This document shows positions 7,165 to 13,764 of a stretch of 22,615 bases of DNA, piece after piece. The translations under genes and the position numbers were made by a program. The DNA comes from Candidatus Treponema excrementipullorum. GTDB lineage: Bacteria; Spirochaetota; Spirochaetia; Treponematales; Treponemataceae. The notes beneath the pieces were generated by a model. The model ran no database searches. It saw only the letters and a program-made list of their open reading frames with translations, and was not told the DNA's origin. The stretch's first letter is position 1; the number at the start of each line of letters is the position of its first letter. The stretch spans positions 1-22,615 of the forward strand of contig JAHLFV010000190.1 in NCBI GenBank assembly GCA_018883625.1, read 5' to 3'.

Positions 7165-7383
7165 TTACCACAGGCTTTGTCTTGCTATAGAACCGACTTT
7201 ACAATCAAATACATAAGAAACAATAACCGGCTCAAAGGTGTTGTTTCTGTCCCGCGGCACATGAATCTCTATGGTGTCATTGTCATCGGTTATAACAGTT
7301 TTTGTTGTGTAACCGTTCCAGCTGTTACCCGACTGATTCAGCATTCGGTCAATGACATCTTTTTCTTTTTTCTTGGCCAACAT
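7165..7383 (-). pseudogene. N-terminal remnant of an IS256-family transposase
   Basis: A 72-residue reading frame contains SGNSWNGYTTKTVITDD and IEIHVPRDRNNTFEPVIV, the conserved N-terminal block of IS256/Mutator transposases (RNGY..KTVKT...EIEVPRDRNGTFEPQ). After FEPVIV the match is lost and the frame ends in unrelated sequence. The block is also too close to the start codon (about 18 residues instead of some 60), so an internal deletion removed the helical start. A good ribosome binding site (AAGGAGGAG) remains upstream, and the element end lies 32 bases further on. It cannot make an active transposase. Confidence 0.75.
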
Positions 7384-7414
7384 TGTACTCCTCCTTATAG
7401 AGTATCACATTTGT

Positions 7415-7445
7415 CAGCCATTTACACAGAATTTTTTACAGGGGC
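7415..7445 (-). repeat. Right terminal inverted repeat of the IS256-type remnant
   Basis: Read inward on the minus strand it begins GCCCCTGTAAAAAATTC and ends TGTGTAAATGGCTG. It is the inverted partner of 5319-5349 and lies directly upstream of the transposase start region, as the left end of an IS256-family element should. Confidence 0.7.
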
Positions 7446-7489
7446 AGTTAGCACGGTAGCCGGCTACTTCCCTGTACACCCCTGCATCC

Positions 7490-8020
7490 TTAGGGTTTCA
7501 ACCGTGGCTCTTGGGCAAGAATCGTGGCAACAGCGTTCTCTCTTTCCTGTACGGAAGAAAAGCCCACATAGATTTCTCCAGACTGTTCCGTAACGATTTT
7601 CAAAGACTGCCGATAAAAATCGTCCTGTGTTTCTTCTTCATGTTCATAAGCAATGGTTGGCAAAGCCAGTATGTCCGAAAACAAAATAAAACGTCCGTCA
7701 ACAACAATGCCGTTTTTATATACCCCCGACAGCAGGGAAGAAATCCGTTCCTTCATAACCAGTTCAGCAGATAAAATAGCACACAGAGATAAAATCGTAT
7801 TAATAAAAGGACCAAAATCTCGGAACCGTTGCAGGAATATTAAAGTCGGTGCCACTGCCAGGGCAATCCAAAAATAGTTTTTACCCCGTTTTTTTAAGGG
7901 CAGGATACAGTCTCCCAACTCTGCCGCTTTTTTTCTCTTTCTGGGGAGCCAACTGATAATAACGATACAATAGATACTATATGCCACTATTCTGAATGTG
8001 AGTTGCAGATTTTCGTCCAT
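7490..8020 (-). CDS. Small membrane protein with C-terminal PH-like domain
   Basis: The likely product has 176 residues from the ATG at 8020 (MDENLQLTFRIVAYSIY). A longer frame exists only from a TTG at 8119, and its extra N-terminus looks like untranslated sequence. Three hydrophobic segments are visible: LTFRIVAYSIYCIVIISWL, FWIALAVAPTLIFL and INTILSLCAILSAELVM. The soluble C-terminal part runs YKNGIVVDGRFILFSDILAL ... LKIVTEQSGEIYVGFSS, the pattern of small bacterial membrane proteins with a PH-like domain (GNGI..dG.fi.wsdI). No function is known to me. It is divergent from rex and shares an upstream region with a Rex operator, which suggests redox-responsive expression. No strong Shine-Dalgarno supports the start. 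Confidence 0.7.
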   Translation of the reverse strand: MDENLQLTFRIVAYSIYCIVIISWLPRKRKKAAELGDCILPLKKRGKNYFWIALAVAPTLIFLQRFRDFGPFINTILSLCAILSAELVMKERISSLLSGVYKNGIVVDGRFILFSDILALPTIAYEHEEETQDDFYRQSLKIVTEQSGEIYVGFSSVQERENAVATILAQEPRLKP

Positions 8021-8178
8021 GTGGCTTACTGTATCACAGTCTCTTGTTTCAATCAACGTGAAGGAGTGCAGGGGATTTTTGTATTCGGTTAAACTGAAAC
8101 TTATTGTGAACAAAATCAAAAAGTCGCACTGGCAGTACTACTGTGAAATGCTTTATATAAGGTACTTACCCTCTTTAT

Positions 8179-8196
8179 TTGTGAAAAACTTCACAA
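8179..8196. promoter_or_regulatory. Rex operator 1
   Basis: TTGTGAAAAACTTCACAA is a palindrome with 7-base arms TTGTGAA/TTCACAA around a 4-base centre, matching the known Rex consensus TTGTGAAnnnnTTCACAA. It lies 159 bases upstream of the membrane protein ATG and 172 bases upstream of rex, so it more plausibly acts on the leftward gene. A TATATA -10-like box lies at 8154-8159 on the minus strand. Confidence 0.75.
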
Positions 8197-8274
8197 TACA
8201 CGGTGATGAAAATTATTTTATACTAAATATTTTGAAATATTACTTCAGAATTGCCTTGGGAGACTTGACCTGTT

Positions 8275-8302
8275 TTGACAAATACAACTATAATTTTACT
8301 AT
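8275..8302 (+). promoter_or_regulatory. Promoter of rex
   Basis: TTGACA (8275-8280), a 16-base spacer and TACTAT (8297-8302) give a strong promoter. The start point falls at about 8309, inside Rex operator 2, so a bound Rex dimer would block the initiating polymerase. Confidence 0.7.
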
Positions 8303-8330
8303 CTTATTGTGAATATTTTCACAATAAGAT
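8301..8330. promoter_or_regulatory. Rex operator 2 within a 30-bp palindrome
   Basis: The 18-bp core TTGTGAATATTTTCACAA (8307-8324) matches the Rex consensus. It is extended to perfect 13-base arms, ATCTTATTGTGAA (8301-8313) and TTCACAATAAGAT (8318-8330), around TATT. It sits on the presumed rex transcription start, which points to autorepression relieved when NADH rises. Confidence 0.85.
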
Positions 8331-8367
8331 GTGTTAACGTAAACATATATACAGGGCAGGACTCCGG

Positions 8368-9066
8368 ATGATTGTTTTTTCTAAACCAACGGTAAAACGA
8401 TTGGTGCAACTTGAATTCTTGTTGGGACAAAAACTGGACAAAAATACTGAGCATACCCGGAACAAGGGTGACGGAAAGGAAACATCGGGTGGAACTCCGG
8501 CAACGTTGTATATTACGTCAAAAGAGCTGGCTGAACTTACCGGCTGGACCGATGCCACTATTCGCAAGGACATATCTCATTTGGGGATTAAGGGAGGTGC
8601 TTCAAAAGGGTACAAGCTGGATGAGTTGTATAAAGCTATTCATCAGGCTGTAGGAAAGCCCCAAGAAGGGATGACAGCGGAGAGCTTACATCCCTGCTGT
8701 ATTGTAGGATTGGGAAGAATAGGGGCGGCATTGTTGGACTACGGGGGCTTTGCTCAAGGCGGCATGAAGTTGGTAGCGGGATTTGATGAAAGCGTCAATC
8801 GGGTGGAAATATTGAACGCTTCTTTTCCGTTGTATCCGGCTTCCCGTCTGGAACAAGTTATTGCTCAGCAGCGCATAGAGTATGCTGTGTTGACCGTCCC
8901 CGAACAAGATGCTCCTGTTTACGGTAAGCGTCTTGCAGAAGCGGGAATTAAAGGAATCGTCAACTATACCAGTGCAGTGCTGAACTTAGGGGACAATGTG
9001 GCAGTAGAGAATATTTCTCTGGCAGAAGCTTTGAAAAATTGTCTGTTTAAGGCTAACGTTTCCTGA
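8368..9066 (+). CDS. rex: Redox-sensing transcriptional repressor Rex
   Basis: Rex is a dimeric repressor that binds DNA when NAD+ is high and leaves it when NADH binds, coupling gene expression to the NADH/NAD+ ratio. The N-terminal winged helix (about 48-92) reads YITSKELAELTGWTDATIRK and ends with the GYKLDEL wing motif. The Rossmann domain starts at about 110 with CCIVGLGRIGAALLDY (G114, G116, G119). The C-terminal domain-swap helix is at about 218-228. Compared with ordinary Rex proteins it has a polar insert of some 25 residues (about 21-46) between the first helix and the recognition region. AGGA (8357-8360) supports the start. Two Rex operators lie upstream. serC and serA follow 87 bases later on the same strand and may be cotranscribed. 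Confidence 0.93.
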   Translation: MIVFSKPTVKRLVQLEFLLGQKLDKNTEHTRNKGDGKETSGGTPATLYITSKELAELTGWTDATIRKDISHLGIKGGASKGYKLDELYKAIHQAVGKPQEGMTAESLHPCCIVGLGRIGAALLDYGGFAQGGMKLVAGFDESVNRVEILNASFPLYPASRLEQVIAQQRIEYAVLTVPEQDAPVYGKRLAEAGIKGIVNYTSAVLNLGDNVAVENISLAEALKNCLFKANVS

Positions 9067-9153
9067 ATTTGGTTTAGCTATTTGAAACAAGGTATTAAGA
9101 AGGGAGAGCCTTCAAAGAATATACGGGTTAAAGCCCCATAAGGAGTGTGATGT

Positions 9154-10266
9154 ATGAGTCGTGTGTATAATTTTTCTGCCGGACCTTCATGTTTGCCGGA
9201 ATCTGTATTGCAGGAAGCTGCACAGGAAATGTTGGATTACAAGGGAACCGGTCAGTCTGTTATGGAAATGAGCCATCGTTCAAAGGCTTACGAACCCATT
9301 ATCCAAGATGCAGAGGCACGAATCCGCCGTCTGATGAATATTCCCGACAGCTATGCCGTTCTGTTTTTGCAGGGTGGAGCCAGCACTCAGTTTGCTATGA
9401 TACCCATGAATTTGAAAAAGCTGGGGAAGGCTGCCTACATCGATACAGGAGTATGGTCAAATAAAGCAATCAAAGAGGCAAAAAAATACTTGTCTGTAGA
9501 TGTTGTCGCCTCTTCCCGTCAGGAAGGATACACCTTTATTCCCAAGGTAGACAAAATAGAAGGAGAATATGACTACGCATATATCACTTTGAATAACACC
9601 ATTGTAGGAACAAAGTGGTCATATCTGCCGGAAATGGGTACCCGGGCCGACGGTACAGCAATTCCCTTGGTTGCCGATGTTTCCAGTTGTATTTTAAGCG
9701 AGCCTTTAGATGTTACCAAATTCGGTATCCTCTTTGCTGGTGCTCAAAAAAACTTGGCTCCTGCCGGTGTAACGGTGGTGATTATCCGTCGTGATTTGAT
9801 TACCGAATTTCCCGATCCTCTGACTCCCACCATGTTGGATTACAAAACTCACGCCGACAGCGGTTCCATGTACAATACACCGCCGTGTTATACAATTTAT
9901 ATTATGGGTAAAGTGCTGGCTTGGATTGAAGCCAACGGCGGTGCCGAAGGTATGAAAAAGCGCAACGAAGAAAAAGCTCACATGCTCTACGACTATCTTG
10001 AAAAAAGTACATTCTACAAGAGCCCCGTAGAAAAAGACAGTCGCTCTTTAATGAATATTCCTTTTGTTATCTACGAAACTGACGAGGAAAAAGAAAAAGA
10101 GTTAAACAAAAAATTTGTTGCAGAAGCTGCCGCTGCCGGATTGGTCAATTTGGCCGGTCACCGATTGGTAGGAGGTATGCGAGCCTCTTTGTACAATGCT
10201 ATGTCATTGGATGGGGTAAAAGCTTTGATTGCTTTTATGGACAAATTTGCTAAGGAAAATGCCTAA
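9154..10266 (+). CDS. serC: Phosphoserine aminotransferase
   Basis: SerC is a pyridoxal phosphate enzyme that converts 3-phosphohydroxypyruvate and glutamate to phosphoserine, the second step of serine synthesis. It also acts on the related intermediate of vitamin B6 synthesis. The 370 residues cover the whole family length, starting with YNFSAGPSCLPESVLQEA. Visible motifs are the substrate-binding MEMSHRSK (37-44), the cofactor phosphate-binding QGGAST (73-78), D175 in VADVSS and the Schiff-base lysine K199 in FAGAQKNLAPAG. An AAGGAG box precedes the ATG. serA follows after 38 bases, so the two form a serine biosynthesis operon. No damage is visible. Confidence 0.97.
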   Translation: MSRVYNFSAGPSCLPESVLQEAAQEMLDYKGTGQSVMEMSHRSKAYEPIIQDAEARIRRLMNIPDSYAVLFLQGGASTQFAMIPMNLKKLGKAAYIDTGVWSNKAIKEAKKYLSVDVVASSRQEGYTFIPKVDKIEGEYDYAYITLNNTIVGTKWSYLPEMGTRADGTAIPLVADVSSCILSEPLDVTKFGILFAGAQKNLAPAGVTVVIIRRDLITEFPDPLTPTMLDYKTHADSGSMYNTPPCYTIYIMGKVLAWIEANGGAEGMKKRNEEKAHMLYDYLEKSTFYKSPVEKDSRSLMNIPFVIYETDEEKEKELNKKFVAEAAAAGLVNLAGHRLVGGMRASLYNAMSLDGVKALIAFMDKFAKENA

Positions 10267-10304
10267 ATCCGGCATATTCCACACATAGTAAAAGGAGAAC
10301 ATCT

Positions 10305-11483
10305 ATGTTTAAAATTCAAACATTAAATAAAATTTCAACTCAGGGTTTGGCAGAGTTTCCCCGAGACGATTATGAAGTGGCATCCGAAATACTGAATCCC
10401 GATGCTATTTTGCTTCGTTCTGCTGATATGCACAGTATGGAAATTCCCGGTTCTGTAAAAGCTGTTGCCCGAGCCGGCGCCGGAACAAACAATATTCCTA
10501 TCCCTGCCATGACAGAAAAAGGAATTGTTGTATTTAACACACCGGGAGCTAACGCCAACGCCGTCCGTGAATTGGCAATTTTAAGCTTGTTAATGGCTAG
10601 CCGTCCTGTAGTACAAGCTAATGCTTGGGTAAAAACCTTAGCCGGCAAGGGCAGTGAAATTGCGGATTTGGCGGAAAAAGGAAAATCTCAGTTTGTAGGA
10701 CCGGAAATTCGAGGGAAAACCTTGGGGGTTATCGGTCTAGGTGCCATCGGTGCCATGGTTGCCAACAGTGCTTCCGACTTAGGGATGAAAGTTATCGGAT
10801 ATGATCCTTTTATTTCTATAGAAGCTGCCTGGTCTTTGAGCCGTTCTGTGCGAAAAGCTGAAACTTTAGATACTATTTTGACCCAGTCAGATTACATAAC
10901 CATTCACGTTCCCCAGACTCCGGAAACAAAGGGATTAATCAACGCCGAGCGCATTAAGGCTATGAAAAACGGTGTACGCATTATCAACTTGGCTCGAGGC
11001 GGATTGGTAGTTAACGCTGATATTATTGCCGGTATCAATTCCGGTAAAATTGCCTGCTTTGTAACAGACTTTACCGATGAAGATTTGCTTAACAACGATA
11101 AAATCGTATGTCTGCCCCATTTGGGAGCCTCAACTCCAGAAGCTGAGGAAAATTGTGCTTTAATGGCTGTACGTCAACTGAAAAACTTTTTGGAAACAGG
11201 TGCCATCGTCAATTCTGTAAACTTTCCCAAGTGCAAAATCGAAGATCCCATTCCCGTTAACGGTACCCGATTGTGCATTTCTCATAAAAACATTCCCAAC
11301 ATGGTTGGACAAATTACCACGGTTTTGGCCGGTGCCTGCCTTAACATTGCCGGCATGGTAAACCAAAATCGGGGAGATTTGGCTTACAACATCATCGACT
11401 TGGATACAAACGTATCAGATGAAATCATAGATAAGTTGCAGAGCATAGAAGGTGTTATTAAAGTCCGTCCCATTCACGGCTGA
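10305..11483 (+). CDS. serA: D-3-phosphoglycerate dehydrogenase (short ACT form)
   Basis: This enzyme oxidises 3-phosphoglycerate to 3-phosphohydroxypyruvate with NAD+, the first step of serine synthesis, and feeds SerC encoded just upstream. The substrate domain has VARAGAGTNNI (54-64). The nucleotide-binding domain has GVIGLGAIGAMVAN (141-154) and D167 as the NAD-selecting acid. The catalytic residues are R231 (NLARGG), E259 and H272 (CLPHLGAST). A C-terminal ACT-like domain (about 320-390, GTRLCISHKNIPNMVGQIT) suggests feedback control by serine. At 392 residues it lacks the extra intervening domain of long SerA forms. AAGGAGA supports the start. The related 2-hydroxyacid dehydrogenases are less likely because of the serC neighbour. 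Confidence 0.94.
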   Translation: MFKIQTLNKISTQGLAEFPRDDYEVASEILNPDAILLRSADMHSMEIPGSVKAVARAGAGTNNIPIPAMTEKGIVVFNTPGANANAVRELAILSLLMASRPVVQANAWVKTLAGKGSEIADLAEKGKSQFVGPEIRGKTLGVIGLGAIGAMVANSASDLGMKVIGYDPFISIEAAWSLSRSVRKAETLDTILTQSDYITIHVPQTPETKGLINAERIKAMKNGVRIINLARGGLVVNADIIAGINSGKIACFVTDFTDEDLLNNDKIVCLPHLGASTPEAEENCALMAVRQLKNFLETGAIVNSVNFPKCKIEDPIPVNGTRLCISHKNIPNMVGQITTVLAGACLNIAGMVNQNRGDLAYNIIDLDTNVSDEIIDKLQSIEGVIKVRPIHG

Positions 11484-11507
11484 TTGTGACGTAATCAGGG
11501 AGCTTTG

Positions 11508-11578
11508 TAGCAGACTACCTTCTGCTATAAGCATCCTTGCAGTGGATGTTTCCCTAAGTTTTTGCTTGGGGAAACATC
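11508..11578 (+). other. Tandem hairpins between serA and arfB
   Basis: Hairpin 1 is TAGCAGA (11508-11514) with TCTGCTA (11521-11527), seven perfect pairs and a 6-base loop. Hairpin 2 is a 14-pair stem, 11545-11558 with 11565-11578, containing one T-G pair and a TTTTTG loop. No T-run follows, so neither is an ordinary terminator. A weaker CCTGA/TCAGG stem (11589-11618) comes next, before the arfB ribosome binding site. The region may be an RNA leader, a processing site or a mRNA-stabilising structure. Confidence 0.6.
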
Positions 11579-11642
11579 ACGGCTTATGCCTGACGACAGT
11601 TCGGATAAATCTATCAGGGATGATATTGGGGAGAAATCAAAA

Positions 11643-12062
11643 ATGGACAGAGTTCTGCTGAGAGAATCTATAGAGAAAAATGCAGAATTTTCTTTTGCCC
11701 GTTCCGGGGGACACGGAGGGCAAAACGTAAACAAGGTAAATACAAAGGTTCACTGTACTCTTTCCTTAGATGTTGTAGAGGGACTTTCTTCTAAAGAGTT
11801 ACAACTGGTAAAGGTGCGCCTTGCCTCCCGAATAAACGGAGCCGGCTTATTGACGGTGGATGTACAAGATGAGCGTTCTCAGGAAAGAAACAGAGCTATT
11901 GCCATAAACCGATTGGAATCTTTGATAGTGAAAGCAGCTTTTATCCCCAAACTAAGAAAAAAGACTCAAGTGCCCCAGTCTGCCATAGAAAAACGCTTAA
12001 AAGCAAAAAAGTTAGTTTCTCTGAAAAAACAACAGAGAAAACACCAGTGTATGCCGGAATAA
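11643..12062 (+). CDS. arfB: Alternative ribosome-rescue factor B (GGQ peptidyl-tRNA hydrolase)
   Basis: ArfB (YaeJ/ICT1 family) frees ribosomes stalled on mRNAs without a stop codon by hydrolysing peptidyl-tRNA in the A site. The 139-residue protein has the release-factor catalytic block ARSGGHGGQNVNKVNTKV with GGQ at 25-27, no codon-recognition domains, and a lysine/arginine-rich tail (AIEKRLKAKKLVSLKKQQRK) that in the family enters the mRNA channel. An in-frame extension of 27 codons upstream is unlikely, because the ATG at 11643 has GGGGAGA at a proper distance and gives the usual ArfB N-terminus. It follows serA by 159 bases containing strong hairpins. Confidence 0.92.
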   Translation: MDRVLLRESIEKNAEFSFARSGGHGGQNVNKVNTKVHCTLSLDVVEGLSSKELQLVKVRLASRINGAGLLTVDVQDERSQERNRAIAINRLESLIVKAAFIPKLRKKTQVPQSAIEKRLKAKKLVSLKKQQRKHQCMPE

Positions 12063-12079
12063 TATATCTTGTAAGTCCG

Positions 12080-12997
12080 TTAGTATCCTGTGTACCGAGC
12101 AATAATGTCTGTCACTTCTTCCAAATAAGCTATTCCAAAAAGATTCAAGTGGTTGAGAAGATGATACAAATTGTACAAAGGCACTCGGTCTTTAAAATCC
12201 AACGGTAAAGGGCAAATTTCCCTGTAGGCTTCGTAAAAGGAAGTGGGAAAGCTGCCAAAAAGCATAGTCATGGCTATATCTGTTTCGTTGTGACCTACAT
12301 AAGAAGCGGGATCAATAAGCCATGCTTCTCCGTCGTAGCCGGTATGCACATTACCTCTCCACAAATCACCGTGAAGTAAAGAGGGAAAATCCGGTTCCGG
12401 CAATAAGGTATCAAGTTTATTTAAAAGTATCTCCGCCTTGTCCATATCTTGGGGAGACAGATAATTTTTTGCTCGGTGTAACTGAGGTTTCAGCCTGTGG
12501 TCTCGGAAAAAATCTACCCACTTGTGGGACGGTGTATTTTTTTGAGGTGTAGCCCCGATATAGTTATCATGGGCAAAGCCGTACAGCCCTTGGGGAGTAT
12601 AGATTTGGGTAAAGGAGCGATGCAGTTCTGCCAAAGCTCTGCCAAAATGTTCCCAGTACTTGGGATTTTTTTCTGTGGGAGGAAGATATTCCAACAATAA
12701 AAAGGAACAAGGAGTTTTGAGAGGATTATTTTCCGTTGTATCTGTACCGTATCCTATGATGGCAGGAGTTTGTATTGTCCCCGTAGCGGCAATGGCAGAT
12801 AAAGCTTCCGTTTCTGCTCGAAAAAAATCCACATTACGGAGGGAGTTTGCCTTGATAAAAACTGTTTTTCCGGAAGAGAGCGTTAATGTATAGGCTCTGT
12901 TTATGTCTCCACCGGAAAGGGGGGTAACTTCAATAACGGAAACATGGGTGCCAAAGTGTTCTCTGATGATTTGTTCCATACTAATATTATGACACAT
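12080..12997 (-). CDS. Fructosamine kinase family protein
   Basis: A 305-residue kinase of the fructosamine-3-kinase/YniA family (PF03881), related to aminoglycoside phosphotransferases. Such enzymes phosphorylate sugar-amine adducts or other ketoamines and help remove glycation damage. The ATP-binding lobe has PLSGGDINRAY (26-36) and K49 in VFIKAN. The catalytic loop is LLHGDLWRGN with D211, and the metal-binding acid is D229 in WLIDPA. The family signature YVGHNETDIAMTMLFG follows (233-248). Met7 is an alternative start; neither start has a convincing ribosome binding site. The gene is convergent with arfB, 17 bases away. The true substrate cannot be told from the sequence. Confidence 0.9.
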   Translation of the reverse strand: MCHNISMEQIIREHFGTHVSVIEVTPLSGGDINRAYTLTLSSGKTVFIKANSLRNVDFFRAETEALSAIAATGTIQTPAIIGYGTDTTENNPLKTPCSFLLLEYLPPTEKNPKYWEHFGRALAELHRSFTQIYTPQGLYGFAHDNYIGATPQKNTPSHKWVDFFRDHRLKPQLHRAKNYLSPQDMDKAEILLNKLDTLLPEPDFPSLLHGDLWRGNVHTGYDGEAWLIDPASYVGHNETDIAMTMLFGSFPTSFYEAYREICPLPLDFKDRVPLYNLYHLLNHLNLFGIAYLEEVTDIIARYTGY

Positions 12998-13095
12998 TTT
13001 GTGGCGATTTTCACTTTTTCCTGAAAAAATTTGATTTTTTTACTATGGAGCAATGGTATATATACTTCTTTCTTTCAGATTGCACAGTCAACAGA

Positions 13096-13124
13096 TTGAA
13101 CAGTCGGGGGATAATTGGCATACT
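13096..13124 (+). promoter_or_regulatory. Possible promoter of the deacylase gene
   Basis: TTGAAC (13096-13101), 17 bases and CATACT (13119-13124) lie 48 bases before the chosen start. Both boxes have one or two mismatches to consensus. Confidence 0.35.
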
Positions 13125-13171
13125 TTGATTACCTAAGAAGAAGCATTATTTCTGATAACACAGGTTACGTC

Positions 13172-13672
13172 ATGGCAGAAGAAAATATATTGAAAGTTCT
13201 AAAAGATTTACATATTTCCTATGAAATACAGGAACACATACCGCTCTTTTCCGAGAAAGATGCCCAAAATGTGGAAATAACTTTGCAAGGAATCGATGTA
13301 AAAAATCTTTTCGTAAAAGACAAAAAGGGACATTACGGTCTTGTAAGTATGGACTTGCATAAACGGGCAGATTTAAAAAAGATTGCAGATGCTTTGGGTT
13401 TTGGAAGATTAAGTTTTTGTACTCCTGAAGAATTAATGACCTATTTGCATATAACCCCCGGTTCTGTAACACCCTTGGCTCTTATGTTTGATAAAAATTG
13501 CAGGGTGCAGGTACTTTTTGATAAAAATTTTGCCGGGAACCATGTCATAATTCATCCTTTGCGGAATACTGCCTCTGTATGTATTGCTTTTGACGACTTG
13601 GTACGGTTTTTGGAACATTATAACCATAGCTATAGTTTAGCTGATGTGTATAAAGATGAGGAGTTGTGCTAA
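13172..13672 (+). CDS. ProXp-ala-type prolyl-tRNA editing protein (YbaK/PrdX family)
   Basis: A free-standing homologue of the editing domain of bacterial prolyl-tRNA synthetase, expected to hydrolyse mischarged tRNA such as Ala-tRNA(Pro). The 166 residues show IQEHIPLFSEKDAQ, then KNLFVKDKKGHYGLVSMDL with the conserved lysine of the family, KKIADALGFGRLSFCTPEEL, the strongly conserved PGSVTPLALMFD, and a C-terminal HPLRNTASVCIAFDDLVRFL. These blocks match PrdX/ProXp-ala better than YbaK. The ATG at 13172 gives the normal family start. A 19-codon extension begins only at a TTG (13115) and overlaps promoter-like sequence. There is no clear Shine-Dalgarno. The MATE gene follows after 92 bases. 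Confidence 0.85.
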   Translation: MAEENILKVLKDLHISYEIQEHIPLFSEKDAQNVEITLQGIDVKNLFVKDKKGHYGLVSMDLHKRADLKKIADALGFGRLSFCTPEELMTYLHITPGSVTPLALMFDKNCRVQVLFDKNFAGNHVIIHPLRNTASVCIAFDDLVRFLEHYNHSYSLADVYKDEELC

Positions 13673-13764
13673 GCCGTTATTATACCCGATTGATTTTTTT
13701 TTCTTTCGAGTTTTAGACTGATACAAGCACTAGTAAGTAATAAAAGTATAAGAAGAAAAAAAGT

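Larger units (their letters stand above)
5319..7445 (-). mobile_element. Decayed IS256-family element carrying an ATPase gene
   Basis: Two inverted, related ends (5319-5349 and 7415-7445) enclose an N-terminal transposase fragment next to the right end and a C-terminal fragment next to the left end, both reading leftward as in a single IS256-type element. The middle of the transposase is missing and an intact ATPase gene (5574-7010) occupies its place. At 2127 bp the unit is longer than the usual 1.3-1.5 kb. The flanking octamers AATCATGA and AGTTAGCA do not match, so no target duplication is left. Bases 7011-7164 hold no gene. Two independent remnants brought together by deletion cannot be excluded. 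Confidence 0.65.

Noticed and set aside
8021..8119. N-terminal extension of the PH-like membrane protein from a TTG at 8119
   Set aside because: The extra 33 residues precede the natural membrane segment start, use a rare start codon and overlap a Rex half site.
9067..9153. A separate Rex operator in front of serC
   Set aside because: No TTGTGAA/TTCACAA pair is found in this gap; the only similar words are unpaired.
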